NCBI RefSeq assembly: GCF_009846885.1
Contig: NZ_WUWM01000007.1
Coordinates: 124,001 to 188,000 of the forward strand
Origin: Paenibacillus puerhi
GTDB lineage: Bacteria; Bacillota; Bacilli; Paenibacillales; NBRC-103111
Length of the DNA: 64,000 nucleotides
Direction: 5' to 3'
The notes under the pieces are model-generated. The model was not told the DNA's origin. It saw only the letters and a program-made list of their open reading frames with translations, and made no database searches. The translations under genes were made by a program, and so were the position numbers. Shown here piece after piece: positions 9,060-17,943 of this stretch (positions within the stretch are counted from its first letter, which is position 1; every line of letters starts with the position of its first letter).

Positions 9060-10044
9060 CGAGGCTGATACCCCCTTGGTAAATTTCCCGGATGATGCCG
9101 TCGATATCGGGCTCCTGTACCGTGAAGTCGAGTAGCGGATACTTCTGCATCAGAATTTGCAGGATAGCGGACGCCTGGATCTCGTCCCGGGAAAACCGGA
9201 ACCGCTTCTTCGTCCCCTTGTCCTCGATCAGCTCGACGCCGGGGATGAACACATGACCGACAGGCTCGGCAAATTCAACGGCTAGCGTCCGGTCCTTGCC
9301 ATATTGGTCCTTAATCTCCTCTACCGTACCGTCATAAATCTTATGTCCCTTGTCGATAATGATCATCCGCTCGCAGGTCTTCTCGATATCGACCATATCA
9401 TGCGTGGTGAACAGCATCGTCGTTCCCTTCTCCTTATTCATCTGCCGGATGAAGGCCCGGATGTTCTCCTTGGCGACCACATCCAGACCGATCGTCGGCT
9501 CATCGAAGAAAATGATCTCGGGGTCGTGCAGCATAGCGGCGGCAATATCCGCCCGCATCTTCTGCCCGAGGCTGAGCTGCCTGACCGGCTGCCGGATGAA
9601 CTCCTGAAGGCCTAGCAGCTCGCTGAACAGCTCCATATTGCGCTTATAGCGCTGCTCGGGTATCCGGTACACATACCGCAGCAGATCGAAGGTATCGGCC
9701 ACAGGCAAATCCCACCACAGCTGCGTCCGCTGGCCGAAGACGACGCCGATCCGCTGAGCGTTCAGCTTGCGGTCCTTATGCGGAGAGAGCCCCCCGATCG
9801 AGATCGAGCCCGACGTGGGCACGAGAATGCCCGTCAGCATCTTGACCGTCGTGGATTTGCCTGCCCCGTTCGGTCCGATGAATCCGACCGTCTCGCCCTG
9901 CGCGATCGAGAAGTCGATCGAATCGACGGCCCGCTTCTTGACGTACTCCGGCATCAGCAAACTGCTGATGGAGCCCAGCAAGCCTTTCTTTCTGACGCTG
10001 ATCTCATATTCCTTGACCAGTTCCTTGACTTCGATAAATGCCAC
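9034..10044 (-). CDS. ABC exporter ATPase
   Basis: About 336 residues. Walker A GPNGAGKST, Q-loop region VFGQRTQLWW, signature LSLGQKMR, Walker B IIFFDEPT and the switch His in TTHD are all present, so it should be active. The first 45 residues carry a family-specific insertion, and about 90 residues after the core form a regulatory tail, as in drug-type ABC-2 ATPases. It is followed with overlaps by two permease genes and lies 13 bp after the ACP gene, which ties the exporter to the ACP-dependent genes. Confidence 0.92.
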   Translation of the reverse strand: MAFIEVKELVKEYEISVRKKGLLGSISSLLMPEYVKKRAVDSIDFSIAQGETVGFIGPNGAGKSTTVKMLTGILVPTSGSISIGGLSPHKDRKLNAQRIGVVFGQRTQLWWDLPVADTFDLLRYVYRIPEQRYKRNMELFSELLGLQEFIRQPVRQLSLGQKMRADIAAAMLHDPEIIFFDEPTIGLDVVAKENIRAFIRQMNKEKGTTMLFTTHDMVDIEKTCERMIIIDKGHKIYDGTVEEIKDQYGKDRTLAVEFAEPVGHVFIPGVELIEDKGTKKRFRFSRDEIQASAILQILMQKYPLLDFTVQEPDIDGIIREIYQGGISLDESLPGVC

Positions 10045-10056
10045 TTCCAGCCCCTC

Positions 10057-10317
10057 CTAGATCGGCTGCTGCAGGCCGAGCTTCTGTCCGATGATCGAGC
10101 TTAATTTGCCAATCGTATTCAGGTTGTCCAGCAGCAGCTCCTCATCGCCAAATACGACGTCGAACTGTTCTTCCAGACTGAGTACAATATCGACGCAGTT
10201 GATCGAATCCATCCCCTCGGCAGTCAGCGAATGCTCATCAGACAAGCTCTCCTGGCGCTCATCCCCGAGCTTTAAGGTATCCGCTACGATTCTCTTTACT
10301 TGCAGGCAAATCTCCAT
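10057..10317 (-). CDS. Acyl carrier protein (dedicated, small)
   Basis: About 86 residues, an acidic helical protein. EGMDSINCVDIV carries the Asp-Ser pair that receives phosphopantetheine on Ser, before helix II. This is not the fatty-acid AcpP: the motif context differs and no fab genes are near. I choose the ATG at 10317 because GGGAGAG lies nine bases upstream. The other candidate, 10326, overlaps the CYTH stop and leaves almost no spacing. It should hold the intermediate made by the ATP-grasp ligase and flavoprotein. No phosphopantetheinyl transferase gene lies in the window. Confidence 0.85.
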   Translation of the reverse strand: MEICLQVKRIVADTLKLGDERQESLSDEHSLTAEGMDSINCVDIVLSLEEQFDVVFGDEELLLDNLNTIGKLSSIIGQKLGLQQPI

Positions 10318-10322
10318 CCTGA

Positions 10323-10913
10323 TCATCTCTCCCTCATAAGCTGCCGGTACTGCCGGAAGAATCTGGTGTTTTTGCCGTCTGACGTCGAGTCTCCCGCTTC
10401 GCTATCCGGCAGCAGCCGTTTGTACATGCGAAAGGCCTCCTCGGCCTCTCCCTCCTCGAACTCGATCTCAAGCTCATAATCCGTGATGCCTAAATAGCTG
10501 CTCCGGTCTAGCTCCACCCGGGTTCCCCCGGATATGCGGAAGCTCGACCGTTCCGTAATCAGAGGTAGGGTAAGATGCGCCTCCCCCCGGATGCCGAGCT
10601 CGGGGAATTCCCGCTCCAGCTCGAAGCGGAGCGGCAGCGCATCGACTGGCCGGCTCAGCTCTTGCTTGATCCGGTAACCGGCCGATTCCCCGGCGCCCCG
10701 GGCGGGATACTTCACCTCCAGCGTAAGCGCCGCTTCTTTCTGCCTGACCCGGACGGTAATCCCGTGCTCATGCAGCCCCTGATCATCCGTTTCGTAGTAA
10801 TAATTGATCTGAAGCTGATGACGGACGGGAAAAGGGAGCAGCTCCGGATGCGACAGCAGCCGGGCGTAATCCTCCTTGGTCAGCAATCGTTTGATCTCGC
10901 GTTCCAGCGTCAT
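10323..10913 (-). CDS. CYTH-domain protein (triphosphate tunnel type)
   Basis: About 196 residues. The N-terminus EREIK is the ExExK signature. Charged strands follow (VRVRQKEAALTLEVKYP, YELEIEFEEGE) that would line the eight-stranded tunnel. The family binds triphosphates with metal: inorganic triphosphatases, thiamine triphosphatase, class IV adenylate cyclase. It is embedded between the flavoprotein and ACP genes (4-bp gap and 6-bp gap to the preferred ACP start). A CYTH enzyme between these is unusual. It might remove the triphosphate side-product or supply a cyclic or phosphorylated ligand, but that is a guess. Confidence 0.82.
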   Translation of the reverse strand: MTLEREIKRLLTKEDYARLLSHPELLPFPVRHQLQINYYYETDDQGLHEHGITVRVRQKEAALTLEVKYPARGAGESAGYRIKQELSRPVDALPLRFELEREFPELGIRGEAHLTLPLITERSSFRISGGTRVELDRSSYLGITDYELEIEFEEGEAEEAFRMYKRLLPDSEAGDSTSDGKNTRFFRQYRQLMRER

Positions 10914-10917
10914 CGCT

Positions 10918-12114
10918 TCAACACCATCTATTCTTGACCGATACGACGCCGAGCGTTTTCTTGGCCAGCAGCTCTTTCAGCAGGTCATCTCCCGGCTGAT
11001 GATAGGTCGCCGCTCTCACGTCCCGGTAGAGCCGCTCCAGCAGCTCGCCTTCGTTCAAGGCGCTCATTCCATCGAGCTGCATCGCCTGCCAGACGATCTC
11101 ATTGGCCATATGGGTCACGTAATATTTCGTAATGAGCGACTGCTGAAACAAGTCATCCGTGAATCTGCCCTGCTCACGCTCCCGGTCGGCCCTTCTAGCG
11201 AACATCCGGAGCTGATTCGCAGCCGTTTCCAGCTTGATGCGCATCTCCGCCAGCGTGAATTGGGAGCCCGGCATGAAAGCGAGCGGCGTCTGCGAGTACA
11301 TATCCCGTTTCTTGCCGAGCACAGACACCACATGATCGAAGGCCGCTTGTGCGATGCCCTGGTAGACCGAGGAGATGGCCAGCCTCGACCAGTGGGACAG
11401 CTCGTTCGTATCCTCGATGGCATGTCCCTCCCGGCCGATCAGCCTATCCTCCGGAATGAAAACCTCATCCAGGGTGACATGATGACTCTTCGTTCCCTTC
11501 ATCGCCGTAGAACGCCATGCCTCGTCGATCGTAACGCCCGAATCGTCCCGCGTGACCATCAATGCCGTCATGCCGAGCCTCGTCCCCGTATCCTCCTGGT
11601 AGCCGTATATAGGGAGATACTTGAACCGTTCGCAGCCGGAGACGAACGCCTTCCGTCCGTTCACGATATAACCGCCGTTCGTTCGCCGGACCTCGATCTT
11701 GACCATGTCCTTCGGCGCTACCCGGGCCGTCAGAAGCATGACATTCGGCTGGTTGAACGACGACATGTACTCGCCATTGTGCTGGATATCCCGGAATACG
11801 CCGGCCAGCATGGCATTGTCTGTCATGGTCCCGAGTCCCGCCAGCGTATAATAGTGCATAGCTAGACATAGTGCCGTAGATCCGCAGCCCGCTGCCAGCT
11901 CCGAGATCAACTCGAACGTGTTCTCGAAGCCGATGCTATGGCCCCCGTAGGCTTCCCCCAGCGTAAGCGTATGGAGCCCCTTCTGAGCCAGCTCTGTAAA
12001 ATTTTCATGAGGAAACCGGGATGTCGCGTCGGCGTGAGCCGCACGGCCCGCCATAGCCAGTTTCATTTCACCCGCGATTTCCCGCCACTCTTGGACAGCC
12101 GTCAATCCGCTCAT
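10918..12114 (-). CDS. Acyl-CoA dehydrogenase-like flavoprotein
   Basis: About 398 residues with the usual layout: N-terminal helices (LGEAYGGH), the beta domain, then a C-terminal helical bundle with RDVRAATYHQPGDDL. At the position where most members carry the catalytic Glu (YEGT motif) this protein has HQP. The alternative Glu site of isovaleryl-CoA dehydrogenase also reads W-S-R. It may therefore be an FAD/FMN oxidase, hydroxylase or a dehydrogenase with another base. It likely acts on an ACP-bound thioester, given the ACP gene nearby. The gene starts in a 4-bp ATGA overlap with the upstream gene. Confidence 0.85.
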   Translation of the reverse strand: MSGLTAVQEWREIAGEMKLAMAGRAAHADATSRFPHENFTELAQKGLHTLTLGEAYGGHSIGFENTFELISELAAGCGSTALCLAMHYYTLAGLGTMTDNAMLAGVFRDIQHNGEYMSSFNQPNVMLLTARVAPKDMVKIEVRRTNGGYIVNGRKAFVSGCERFKYLPIYGYQEDTGTRLGMTALMVTRDDSGVTIDEAWRSTAMKGTKSHHVTLDEVFIPEDRLIGREGHAIEDTNELSHWSRLAISSVYQGIAQAAFDHVVSVLGKKRDMYSQTPLAFMPGSQFTLAEMRIKLETAANQLRMFARRADREREQGRFTDDLFQQSLITKYYVTHMANEIVWQAMQLDGMSALNEGELLERLYRDVRAATYHQPGDDLLKELLAKKTLGVVSVKNRWC

Positions 12115-13166
12115 CCGGCCACCCCTCTCTCCGCCGCCGTGTCACCGGACAGATTCGGCCGCAGCCGAATCGACCCCAGCAGCTCGTCATACAGCTGCCG
12201 CTCTTCTTCCCGCATCCGCTCTACCGTTCCAACGATCGAAGTCAGATGCTCGGGCTTGCGCGAGCGAGAGAACTTAATGAAGCTGTTGCGGGCCGCCTCC
12301 GCCGTCTTCTCAAGCTGCGCGAATCTGCCTTCCAGACCCCTAGAGGTATCGATAAATCCCCGCTCCGTCATGTATGCGACCCGTAAGGCCATCAGATGCT
12401 TATGCTCCCAAAGCATGTGCATATAGCGCATATCCACCCACGGGTTCTTATTGGCGCTCTGCGCTTCGATAAACTGCCGCAGGATCGAGTAGGAATCAAG
12501 CCCGAAGATCAGATCGTCTTCCGGCTCGGCGAGCAGCTGGTATTTCAGTGCCGTATTGCGCGAGTACAGATAGTCCTCCAGACTTTCCGCAACAAGATCG
12601 ATATTGAACGCATAGCTGGCCCGTTCATTGAGCCGGTACAGGAAAATCTGCCGGCACGGATTAGGAAACGTATCCAGACTGGCATAGGCCTGCTCAAATT
12701 CGGTGAAGCTGATCGTCGAGCTCCCGAACATCAGCCTTTCATTGTACCCGAGCAGGTCGAAGACGCCCTGTTCCTCGTCGAAGCCGTACACAAGCACGTC
12801 ATGCGAATAATTGCGCACGCCATAATGCATGCGGCTGGGGACATGATACTCATTCAGATTGAGGTATACCGAGTAGCCTTGGCCGATGCAGTCCTTGACG
12901 AAATCTACGATTCCTCTGCGGAAGAGGGGGAACAGGTCCCTGTCCATGCGCTGCACCGAGAGCAACGGATTGCAGGCATAATCGTACTCGTAGAAGCCGA
13001 AAGGGACGGGCGCCGTTGCGAAACGCTCATGAATACTGACCTGGATGTAATTGCTGAAGATCCAGCCCCAACTTCGCTCATCCGTCCCGATGACAGCGAG
13101 CGGATACGCCGAGAACTGCCAGCACTTCACAGGCGGTATGCTGATGGGCAATTGTATTTTCGTCAC
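12111..13166 (-). CDS. Papain-like (C39 / BtrH_N-type) protein, first gene of the ACP operon
   Basis: About 351 residues; GTG start at 13166 with a G-rich site (AAGGGGGG) upstream. The first 190 residues look like the papain-like module of natural-product clusters: Cys in PVKCWQFSA, then a Tyr-rich strand and NYSHDVLVYGFDEEQGVFDLL with the His and Asp of a Cys-His-Asp triad. BtrH, which has this fold, transfers an acyl group from an ACP to an aminoglycoside. The remaining 150 residues are charged helices without a clear family. It leads an eleven-gene run on the minus strand. Acyl transfer is the favoured idea; a protease role cannot be excluded. Confidence 0.6.
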   Translation of the reverse strand: MTKIQLPISIPPVKCWQFSAYPLAVIGTDERSWGWIFSNYIQVSIHERFATAPVPFGFYEYDYACNPLLSVQRMDRDLFPLFRRGIVDFVKDCIGQGYSVYLNLNEYHVPSRMHYGVRNYSHDVLVYGFDEEQGVFDLLGYNERLMFGSSTISFTEFEQAYASLDTFPNPCRQIFLYRLNERASYAFNIDLVAESLEDYLYSRNTALKYQLLAEPEDDLIFGLDSYSILRQFIEAQSANKNPWVDMRYMHMLWEHKHLMALRVAYMTERGFIDTSRGLEGRFAQLEKTAEAARNSFIKFSRSRKPEHLTSIVGTVERMREEERQLYDELLGSIRLRPNLSGDTAAERGVAG

Positions 13167-13291
13167 GCAGAACCCCCCTTGGAAAATTAACTTTTATCTA
13201 ACCTCATTTCACTTGCTACCGTAAGTATGCCTCACCCTGTTCGCACCGTGCCAGATGCCCTGCGTCATGAACCGGACAGCGATACAGCTAT

Positions 13292-13340
13292 AAAAAAAGG
13301 ACGTGCGGTTATAAAGAATTGTCCGCGCTTCCTTTTTTTC
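13292..13340. terminator. Imperfect hairpin flanked by A and T runs
   Basis: Roughly 17-bp imperfect stem (13292-13308 with 13323-13340), A-rich on one side and T-rich on the other, so it could act on either strand. It separates the ACP operon from the response regulator. The rest of 13167-13414 holds no gene. I found no convincing -35/-10 pair for the operon there. Confidence 0.45.
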
Positions 13341-13360
13341 ATGTGCATTCGTCGGACACA

Positions 13361-13400
13361 AAAAACCCATGATCGCAGGGCCTGCCTGTCATTCATGGGT
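13361..13400 (-). terminator. Rho-independent terminator of the response regulator gene
   Basis: Minus strand: CCCATGA (13393-13399 side) pairs with TCATGGG, followed by TTTTTT. It begins 15 bases after the regulator's stop. Confidence 0.75.
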
Positions 13401-13414
13401 GATGAGTCCTGTAT

Positions 13415-14062
13415 TCATGCCAGCCCGTTGCGAATGGCAAACACCACGAGTTGGATGCGGTCGCGAAGGTCAAGCTTTCTAAGAATGCCGGATACCGTAT
13501 TTTTAATCGTCCCCTCCGACATGAAAAGACTGCGCGCAATCTCGCGATTTTCCATGCCCTCCACAATATGCCTGATGATGCTGACCTCCCGATCGGTTAG
13601 CCCGGGATCAGGCGAGATCTGACGCTCATAGGCGGCAGCCAGGCTGATGCCCGCCTGCTCCGTGAAGCTGTGCATGGCCTGCTTATCCATAATGCTTAGC
13701 CCCGCCGCCACACTTTTGACCGTCAGCACCAGCTCTGGAGGATGGATGTCCTTCAGAATATATCCGCTCGCCCCGCTTTGGATCGCTTGCAGCATGCAGC
13801 CCGCATCCGTGCAACTGGTGAAGATGATGACTTTCGTGCTCGGATGCTTGCTGCGGACCTGCCTGACGACCTCTATGCCACCTTCCTTCAGGACGAACGC
13901 GTCTACCAGCGCAATGCAAGGCTGCAATCGGTCGCACAGCTCGATCAGCTCCTGCGAGGTCGCCGCGTACCCGGCTACCTCAATCTCCCCCTCCCGCTCC
14001 AGGATAAGCTTGATTCCCTCATTGACGATCCGGTGAGCATCTGCTACAACAACTTTGATCAT
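13415..14062 (-). CDS. NarL/LuxR-type response regulator
   Basis: About 215 residues: receiver domain (1-120), linker, LuxR helix-turn-helix near 150-210 (TDREVSIIRHIVEGMENREIA, SEGTIKNTVS). The phospho-acceptor Asp in ALVDAF and the Lys in ILKD are present. The N-terminal acidic pair is only half kept (ADAH instead of DDH), so metal binding and phosphorylation may be altered. GGAGGAGCT precedes the ATG. No partner histidine kinase gene lies beside it; a chemoreceptor gene is upstream. It is separated from the ACP operon by terminators and could control it, which is untested. Confidence 0.9.
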   Translation of the reverse strand: MIKVVVADAHRIVNEGIKLILEREGEIEVAGYAATSQELIELCDRLQPCIALVDAFVLKEGGIEVVRQVRSKHPSTKVIIFTSCTDAGCMLQAIQSGASGYILKDIHPPELVLTVKSVAAGLSIMDKQAMHSFTEQAGISLAAAYERQISPDPGLTDREVSIIRHIVEGMENREIARSLFMSEGTIKNTVSGILRKLDLRDRIQLVVFAIRNGLA

Positions 14063-14097
14063 AGCTCCTCCTTTGTTCGCAACCGAGTATTTCCGAT

Positions 14098-16158
14098 TCA
14101 GGTGCGAAATGTAACGAGTGAAAGCTTCAATTGCTCGGATAATTCCTCCAATCTTGACGACAGCCCCACAAGTCTTTCACTAACAGCCAACTGACTTGCC
14201 GATAAGGAGGCCACCTCCTCCGTCGAAGCCGTCGTTTCCTCGACGACCGAGCTTACGCAGCCCATCGCTTCGGACAGCTTGTGCTGGGATAATACCAATT
14301 GCTCGACAGAAGCGGAGGATGCCCTAAGCTGCTCCATATACCGGGTCGTTTCCTCCATAACCTGGCCGAAGATGGCCGCCGCTTCCTTTACCGCGTTCCG
14401 CTGATCCTCGAACATCGGGTTGGCCGTCAACAGGAATTGGACGGTTTCTTCCATCTCTTGCCGGATGGTCTCCGTGATGCCGGACACAACCTGTATGGAG
14501 TTCTTCGACTGGTCCGCCAGCTTGCGGATTTCTTCGGCGACGACCATGAACCCCTTGCCGGCAGCACCTGCGCGTGCAGCCTCAATGGTCGCGTTCAACG
14601 ATAATATATTGGTTTGCTTAGTCAGGTTGTTCAAGACATCGAGAATTTTCCGCATGGATGAAGCGCTCGCCTTAAGCCGGTCGACCTTGTCGACGATCGT
14701 ATGGGTCAGCCTGGCGTTCTCATCCGTTTTCTCGACCAATACGTTCATGCAAGCAGTCCCCTGAACGCTGACCTGCTGCACACGGCCGGAAGCTTCTCCC
14801 ATCCGGTCATTGGAGAGGGCGACCTCCGTCGTCGTCAGGCCGATCCGCTCGGTCAGCAGGGTGCCCTTCTCAGCTACCGCTGCCGTACTGCTGGCCCCAT
14901 GGGCGATCTCTCCTGTCGCCGCCGCAATCTCCCGCGCAGACAATGCGGTGTTCTTGGAAACCTCAGAGAGCTCGGCTGCCGTACGCAGCACCTCTTGAGC
15001 CGAACGATTCGTTTGCTCGACAAGCGTCCGGATTTGCTGCATCATGCGGTTGAAGCTCTGGCCGAGCCGTCCGATCTCGTCCTGTGAACGGAAGTCGGTG
15101 CGCACCGTCAGATTGCCGCGCTCCCCTTCTTCCATCAGCTTGCACAGCAACGTTAGCGGCCTGCCTACAAGCCTTACAACCAGATAGCCGAGGGCAGCGG
15201 CCAGTACGATCGCCAACAGCGTCATGGCCACTGTGATCGTTAGCAGCTTGTCCGTATCCTGAACGAACTCGCTTACAGGGGTACGGCCGGCCAGCTGCCA
15301 CTTGGCCGTCTGCAGCCGCTTGTGGACAACGAGCCGTTCTACGCCGTCCTCCTCTCGGGCATGGAAGGCCCCTTCCTCCTGTTCGCCTGCCTCGCCCAGA
15401 ATGTTCGATACCTGCTCCAGCGCTGCCGGCTCCGCCGTATATGCTACCTTCCCATCGTTCGTCACAAGCCATATTTCCCCCGTTTGCCCCAGTCTGACAT
15501 TCGATAAGATCTCGGTAAGCGCCTGGCTCTTGATCTCCAGGGTGAGGATGAATTCAGCCTCCGGACGTTGAGCATTTTTGAGCAGCCTCCCCATCGTCAG
15601 GGTAGGCTCGGTATTCAGCGTGTACAGCCCCTTCTTCTGAACTGGCAGCCAGCGAATATCCCCGTCCGCCTCCATGATCGCTTTCAGCGCTCCCGCGTTA
15701 GCTTCGTTGATCATAATCGAGCTGCTTCCGGACGTCCGGTACGTCTTCGCGATGTCCAGCGTCCTTGGAATGAGCATGACGCGCAGCAGCCTCTTGTCCG
15801 AGCTGACGATCGCATCCAGCTTCCGGCGGATCCGGTTCTCCGCCTGGTTTTTAAGACCATAGTCCGCATCCGGCTTGCTCACCAGCTGCAGGTCCTCCCT
15901 CAGCTCCTGATCGATAAGCAGCTGTCTGGACAACGATTCGTATTGGGCAAATAAAAAATCGAGCTTGTCTGCCGCCTGTACAATCGTTTGCGATGACGCA
16001 CCGGCCACCTGGTCAATGATCAGTCCTTTGGCCACTGTATATGAGACCCAGCCGAGCGCGGCCGTGAGACCGGCCGTTGTGACGAACAGCAGAAGAAACA
16101 GCTTTCCTCCTACGGATTGAAGCGGGCTTTGCAGCCGAGCTTTGAAGTTTGCGTTCAA
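14098..16158 (-). CDS. Methyl-accepting chemotaxis protein
   Basis: About 686 residues. A membrane segment near residues 15-40, an extracellular Cache-like sensor of about 270 residues, a second membrane segment, HAMP, and a long cytoplasmic four-helix region with the conserved hairpin ([20 protein letters not shown]). It senses an unknown small molecule and signals to CheA/CheW. I start it at the TTG at 16158, preceded eight bases upstream by AGGAGG; the open frame to 16233 runs through the terminator of the upstream amylase gene and is not credible. Confidence 0.92.
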   Translation of the reverse strand: MNANFKARLQSPLQSVGGKLFLLLFVTTAGLTAALGWVSYTVAKGLIIDQVAGASSQTIVQAADKLDFLFAQYESLSRQLLIDQELREDLQLVSKPDADYGLKNQAENRIRRKLDAIVSSDKRLLRVMLIPRTLDIAKTYRTSGSSSIMINEANAGALKAIMEADGDIRWLPVQKKGLYTLNTEPTLTMGRLLKNAQRPEAEFILTLEIKSQALTEILSNVRLGQTGEIWLVTNDGKVAYTAEPAALEQVSNILGEAGEQEEGAFHAREEDGVERLVVHKRLQTAKWQLAGRTPVSEFVQDTDKLLTITVAMTLLAIVLAAALGYLVVRLVGRPLTLLCKLMEEGERGNLTVRTDFRSQDEIGRLGQSFNRMMQQIRTLVEQTNRSAQEVLRTAAELSEVSKNTALSAREIAAATGEIAHGASSTAAVAEKGTLLTERIGLTTTEVALSNDRMGEASGRVQQVSVQGTACMNVLVEKTDENARLTHTIVDKVDRLKASASSMRKILDVLNNLTKQTNILSLNATIEAARAGAAGKGFMVVAEEIRKLADQSKNSIQVVSGITETIRQEMEETVQFLLTANPMFEDQRNAVKEAAAIFGQVMEETTRYMEQLRASSASVEQLVLSQHKLSEAMGCVSSVVEETTASTEEVASLSASQLAVSERLVGLSSRLEELSEQLKLSLVTFRT

Positions 16159-16195
16159 CGAGATGGCCTCCTGTTTTGTAGTTTCTGTGTTGAAC

Positions 16196-16233
16196 AAAAA
16201 GCACAATCTCGGGCCGATGACTTGAGATTGCAC
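16196..16233 (-). terminator. Rho-independent terminator after the amylase gene
   Basis: 10-bp stem (16224-16233 with 16201-16210) that pairs fully only as minus-strand RNA (two G-U pairs), then five T. It ends the maltodextrin operon ahead of the chemoreceptor. Confidence 0.75.
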
Positions 16234-16290
16234 CTAGGCGGATCCAAGCTATGAGAGCGTGTATTCGCATTCCGTCCGGAAGCGGTACGC

Positions 16291-17943
16291 TTATTGCAAA
16301 ACGACCGAGCTGTAGGCCGGAATCGACAGTATTCCCGCTTCGATCCTTGTGGAACCCTCCGTAGACAGCAGAATCCGTCCGAACCTTTCGGGCTCTCGCT
16401 TGCGTACATCCAGCTCCAGCGGCTTGCTTGTCAGATTGTGTACGACGAGCACTTCCCGTTCGGCCGTTCTCCGAATGAAAGCAGACAGGCCCGGATCCTC
16501 AGCAGCGAAAGGGGCGATGTCTCCATCCCTCAGCGCCGGCTCGCGCTTGCGCCAGTCGATCAGCTGCTTATAGCGGTTTAGAAGGGAGTTCGGGTCTTTC
16601 AGCTGCGCCTCCACCGAAGGCGCGTCAGCCCCGCTATTGGAACGTGCCGGCTTCCAGGTCGTCTGCCCTTCACCCTTGCCGGCGGCATGCCACAGCATAG
16701 GCTCGCGCTTGTTTTCATCCGCTCCGCTGCCCTTCATGCCGATCTCATCCCCGTAATAGAGGAACGGATGACCGGGCAGTGTCAGCAGCAGCGCCGCAGC
16801 CATGCGGGCATGCTCCCCGCTGCCCCGCAGCACACTCATTAGACGGTCTGCATCGTGATTGCCGATAAAAGAAGCATCGACAAACCGACCGCCGGATTCC
16901 TTCCGGAATATCTCATACTGACGGCTAAGCATCGCTCCGAGATCGGGTGCTTTCTCAGCATGAACGGCGCTTCGCAGGGTGGTGTTCAGCGTAAAGTTAA
17001 AGGCCGACTGGAAAGCCTGATTCAGGTAAGGAGCGATCACGGCTTCACTATCCCATACCTCCCCGACGAGAAAGACATCGGGATCCGCTTCATTCAGTCC
17101 GCGCCGGAACTCCTGCCACCAGTTCTGGTTGCTTGCTGCCGTCTCCTTGCTGCCTTTGGACGACTGAAAGTCCTCGTAAACATGCTTTGCCGCATCAAGC
17201 CGGAACCCGTCCGCGCCCTGCTTCAGCCAGAAGTTTCCGACCCGGATCATCTCCTCGCGTACAGCCGGATTGTCGAAGTTCAAGTCCGGCATCCCCTCCC
17301 AGAACGTGCCCACATAACGAGCGCCCCCGCTCAGATGCCAGGCGTTACCGCTGCCTGTCGCGCTAAGCACATGCGCATTCCGGTTCGGGTCCTCCGACCA
17401 GTTGTACCAGCTGCGGTACTTGCTGTCCGGACCCGAGGACGAGTCGATAAACCAAGGATGGCTGGAGCTGGTGTGATTGACGACCAGATCAAGAATCAGC
17501 TGGATTCCCCGCTTGCGCGCCTCCGCCGATAAGTATCGGAAGTCCTCCAGCGTACCGAGCTCCGGGCTTACGTCATAGTAATCCGTAACGTCATACCCGT
17601 GATAGCTCGACGACGGGTGAATGGGGGTTAGCCATAGCCCCTCGATGCCGAGCTCCTGCAAGTAATCGAGTTTGGCTGCGACCCCCTGCAAGTCCCCGAT
17701 CCCGTCGCCATTGGAATCATAGAAGGAACGGACAAAAATTTCATAGAATACCCTCGAAGGCTGTTCGTAGACCGGGGGCTTTTCTTTCGTCTCTTGCAAA
17801 GAAGCGAAGGGCAGGTAGGTTTCTACAGCTGTCGAGGGCATATCCTGTACCTCGGAGGGCGCGGAATCGCTGCAGCCTGAGGATGAGGAGAGCACAAGCG
17901 CTGCAGCGAGCAGCAGCGCGGCTGGGCGACGAGATGCACTCAT
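16291..17943 (-). CDS. Exported alpha-amylase-family lipoprotein (GH13)
   Basis: About 550 residues. A signal peptide with lipobox (SSSGC, Cys at ~24) anchors it outside. GH13 regions are complete: LDLVVNH, GFRLDAAKH (nucleophile Asp), VGEVWD (acid Glu) and IGNHDADR (Asp). DGIGDLQGV and the C-terminal sandwich suit oligosaccharide-active alpha-amylases. Its start overlaps the MalG-type stop by 4 bp (ATGA), so it is the last gene of the uptake operon and supplies maltodextrins for it at the cell surface. Confidence 0.93.
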   Translation of the reverse strand: MSASRRPAALLLAAALVLSSSSGCSDSAPSEVQDMPSTAVETYLPFASLQETKEKPPVYEQPSRVFYEIFVRSFYDSNGDGIGDLQGVAAKLDYLQELGIEGLWLTPIHPSSSYHGYDVTDYYDVSPELGTLEDFRYLSAEARKRGIQLILDLVVNHTSSSHPWFIDSSSGPDSKYRSWYNWSEDPNRNAHVLSATGSGNAWHLSGGARYVGTFWEGMPDLNFDNPAVREEMIRVGNFWLKQGADGFRLDAAKHVYEDFQSSKGSKETAASNQNWWQEFRRGLNEADPDVFLVGEVWDSEAVIAPYLNQAFQSAFNFTLNTTLRSAVHAEKAPDLGAMLSRQYEIFRKESGGRFVDASFIGNHDADRLMSVLRGSGEHARMAAALLLTLPGHPFLYYGDEIGMKGSGADENKREPMLWHAAGKGEGQTTWKPARSNSGADAPSVEAQLKDPNSLLNRYKQLIDWRKREPALRDGDIAPFAAEDPGLSAFIRRTAEREVLVVHNLTSKPLELDVRKREPERFGRILLSTEGSTRIEAGILSIPAYSSVVLQ

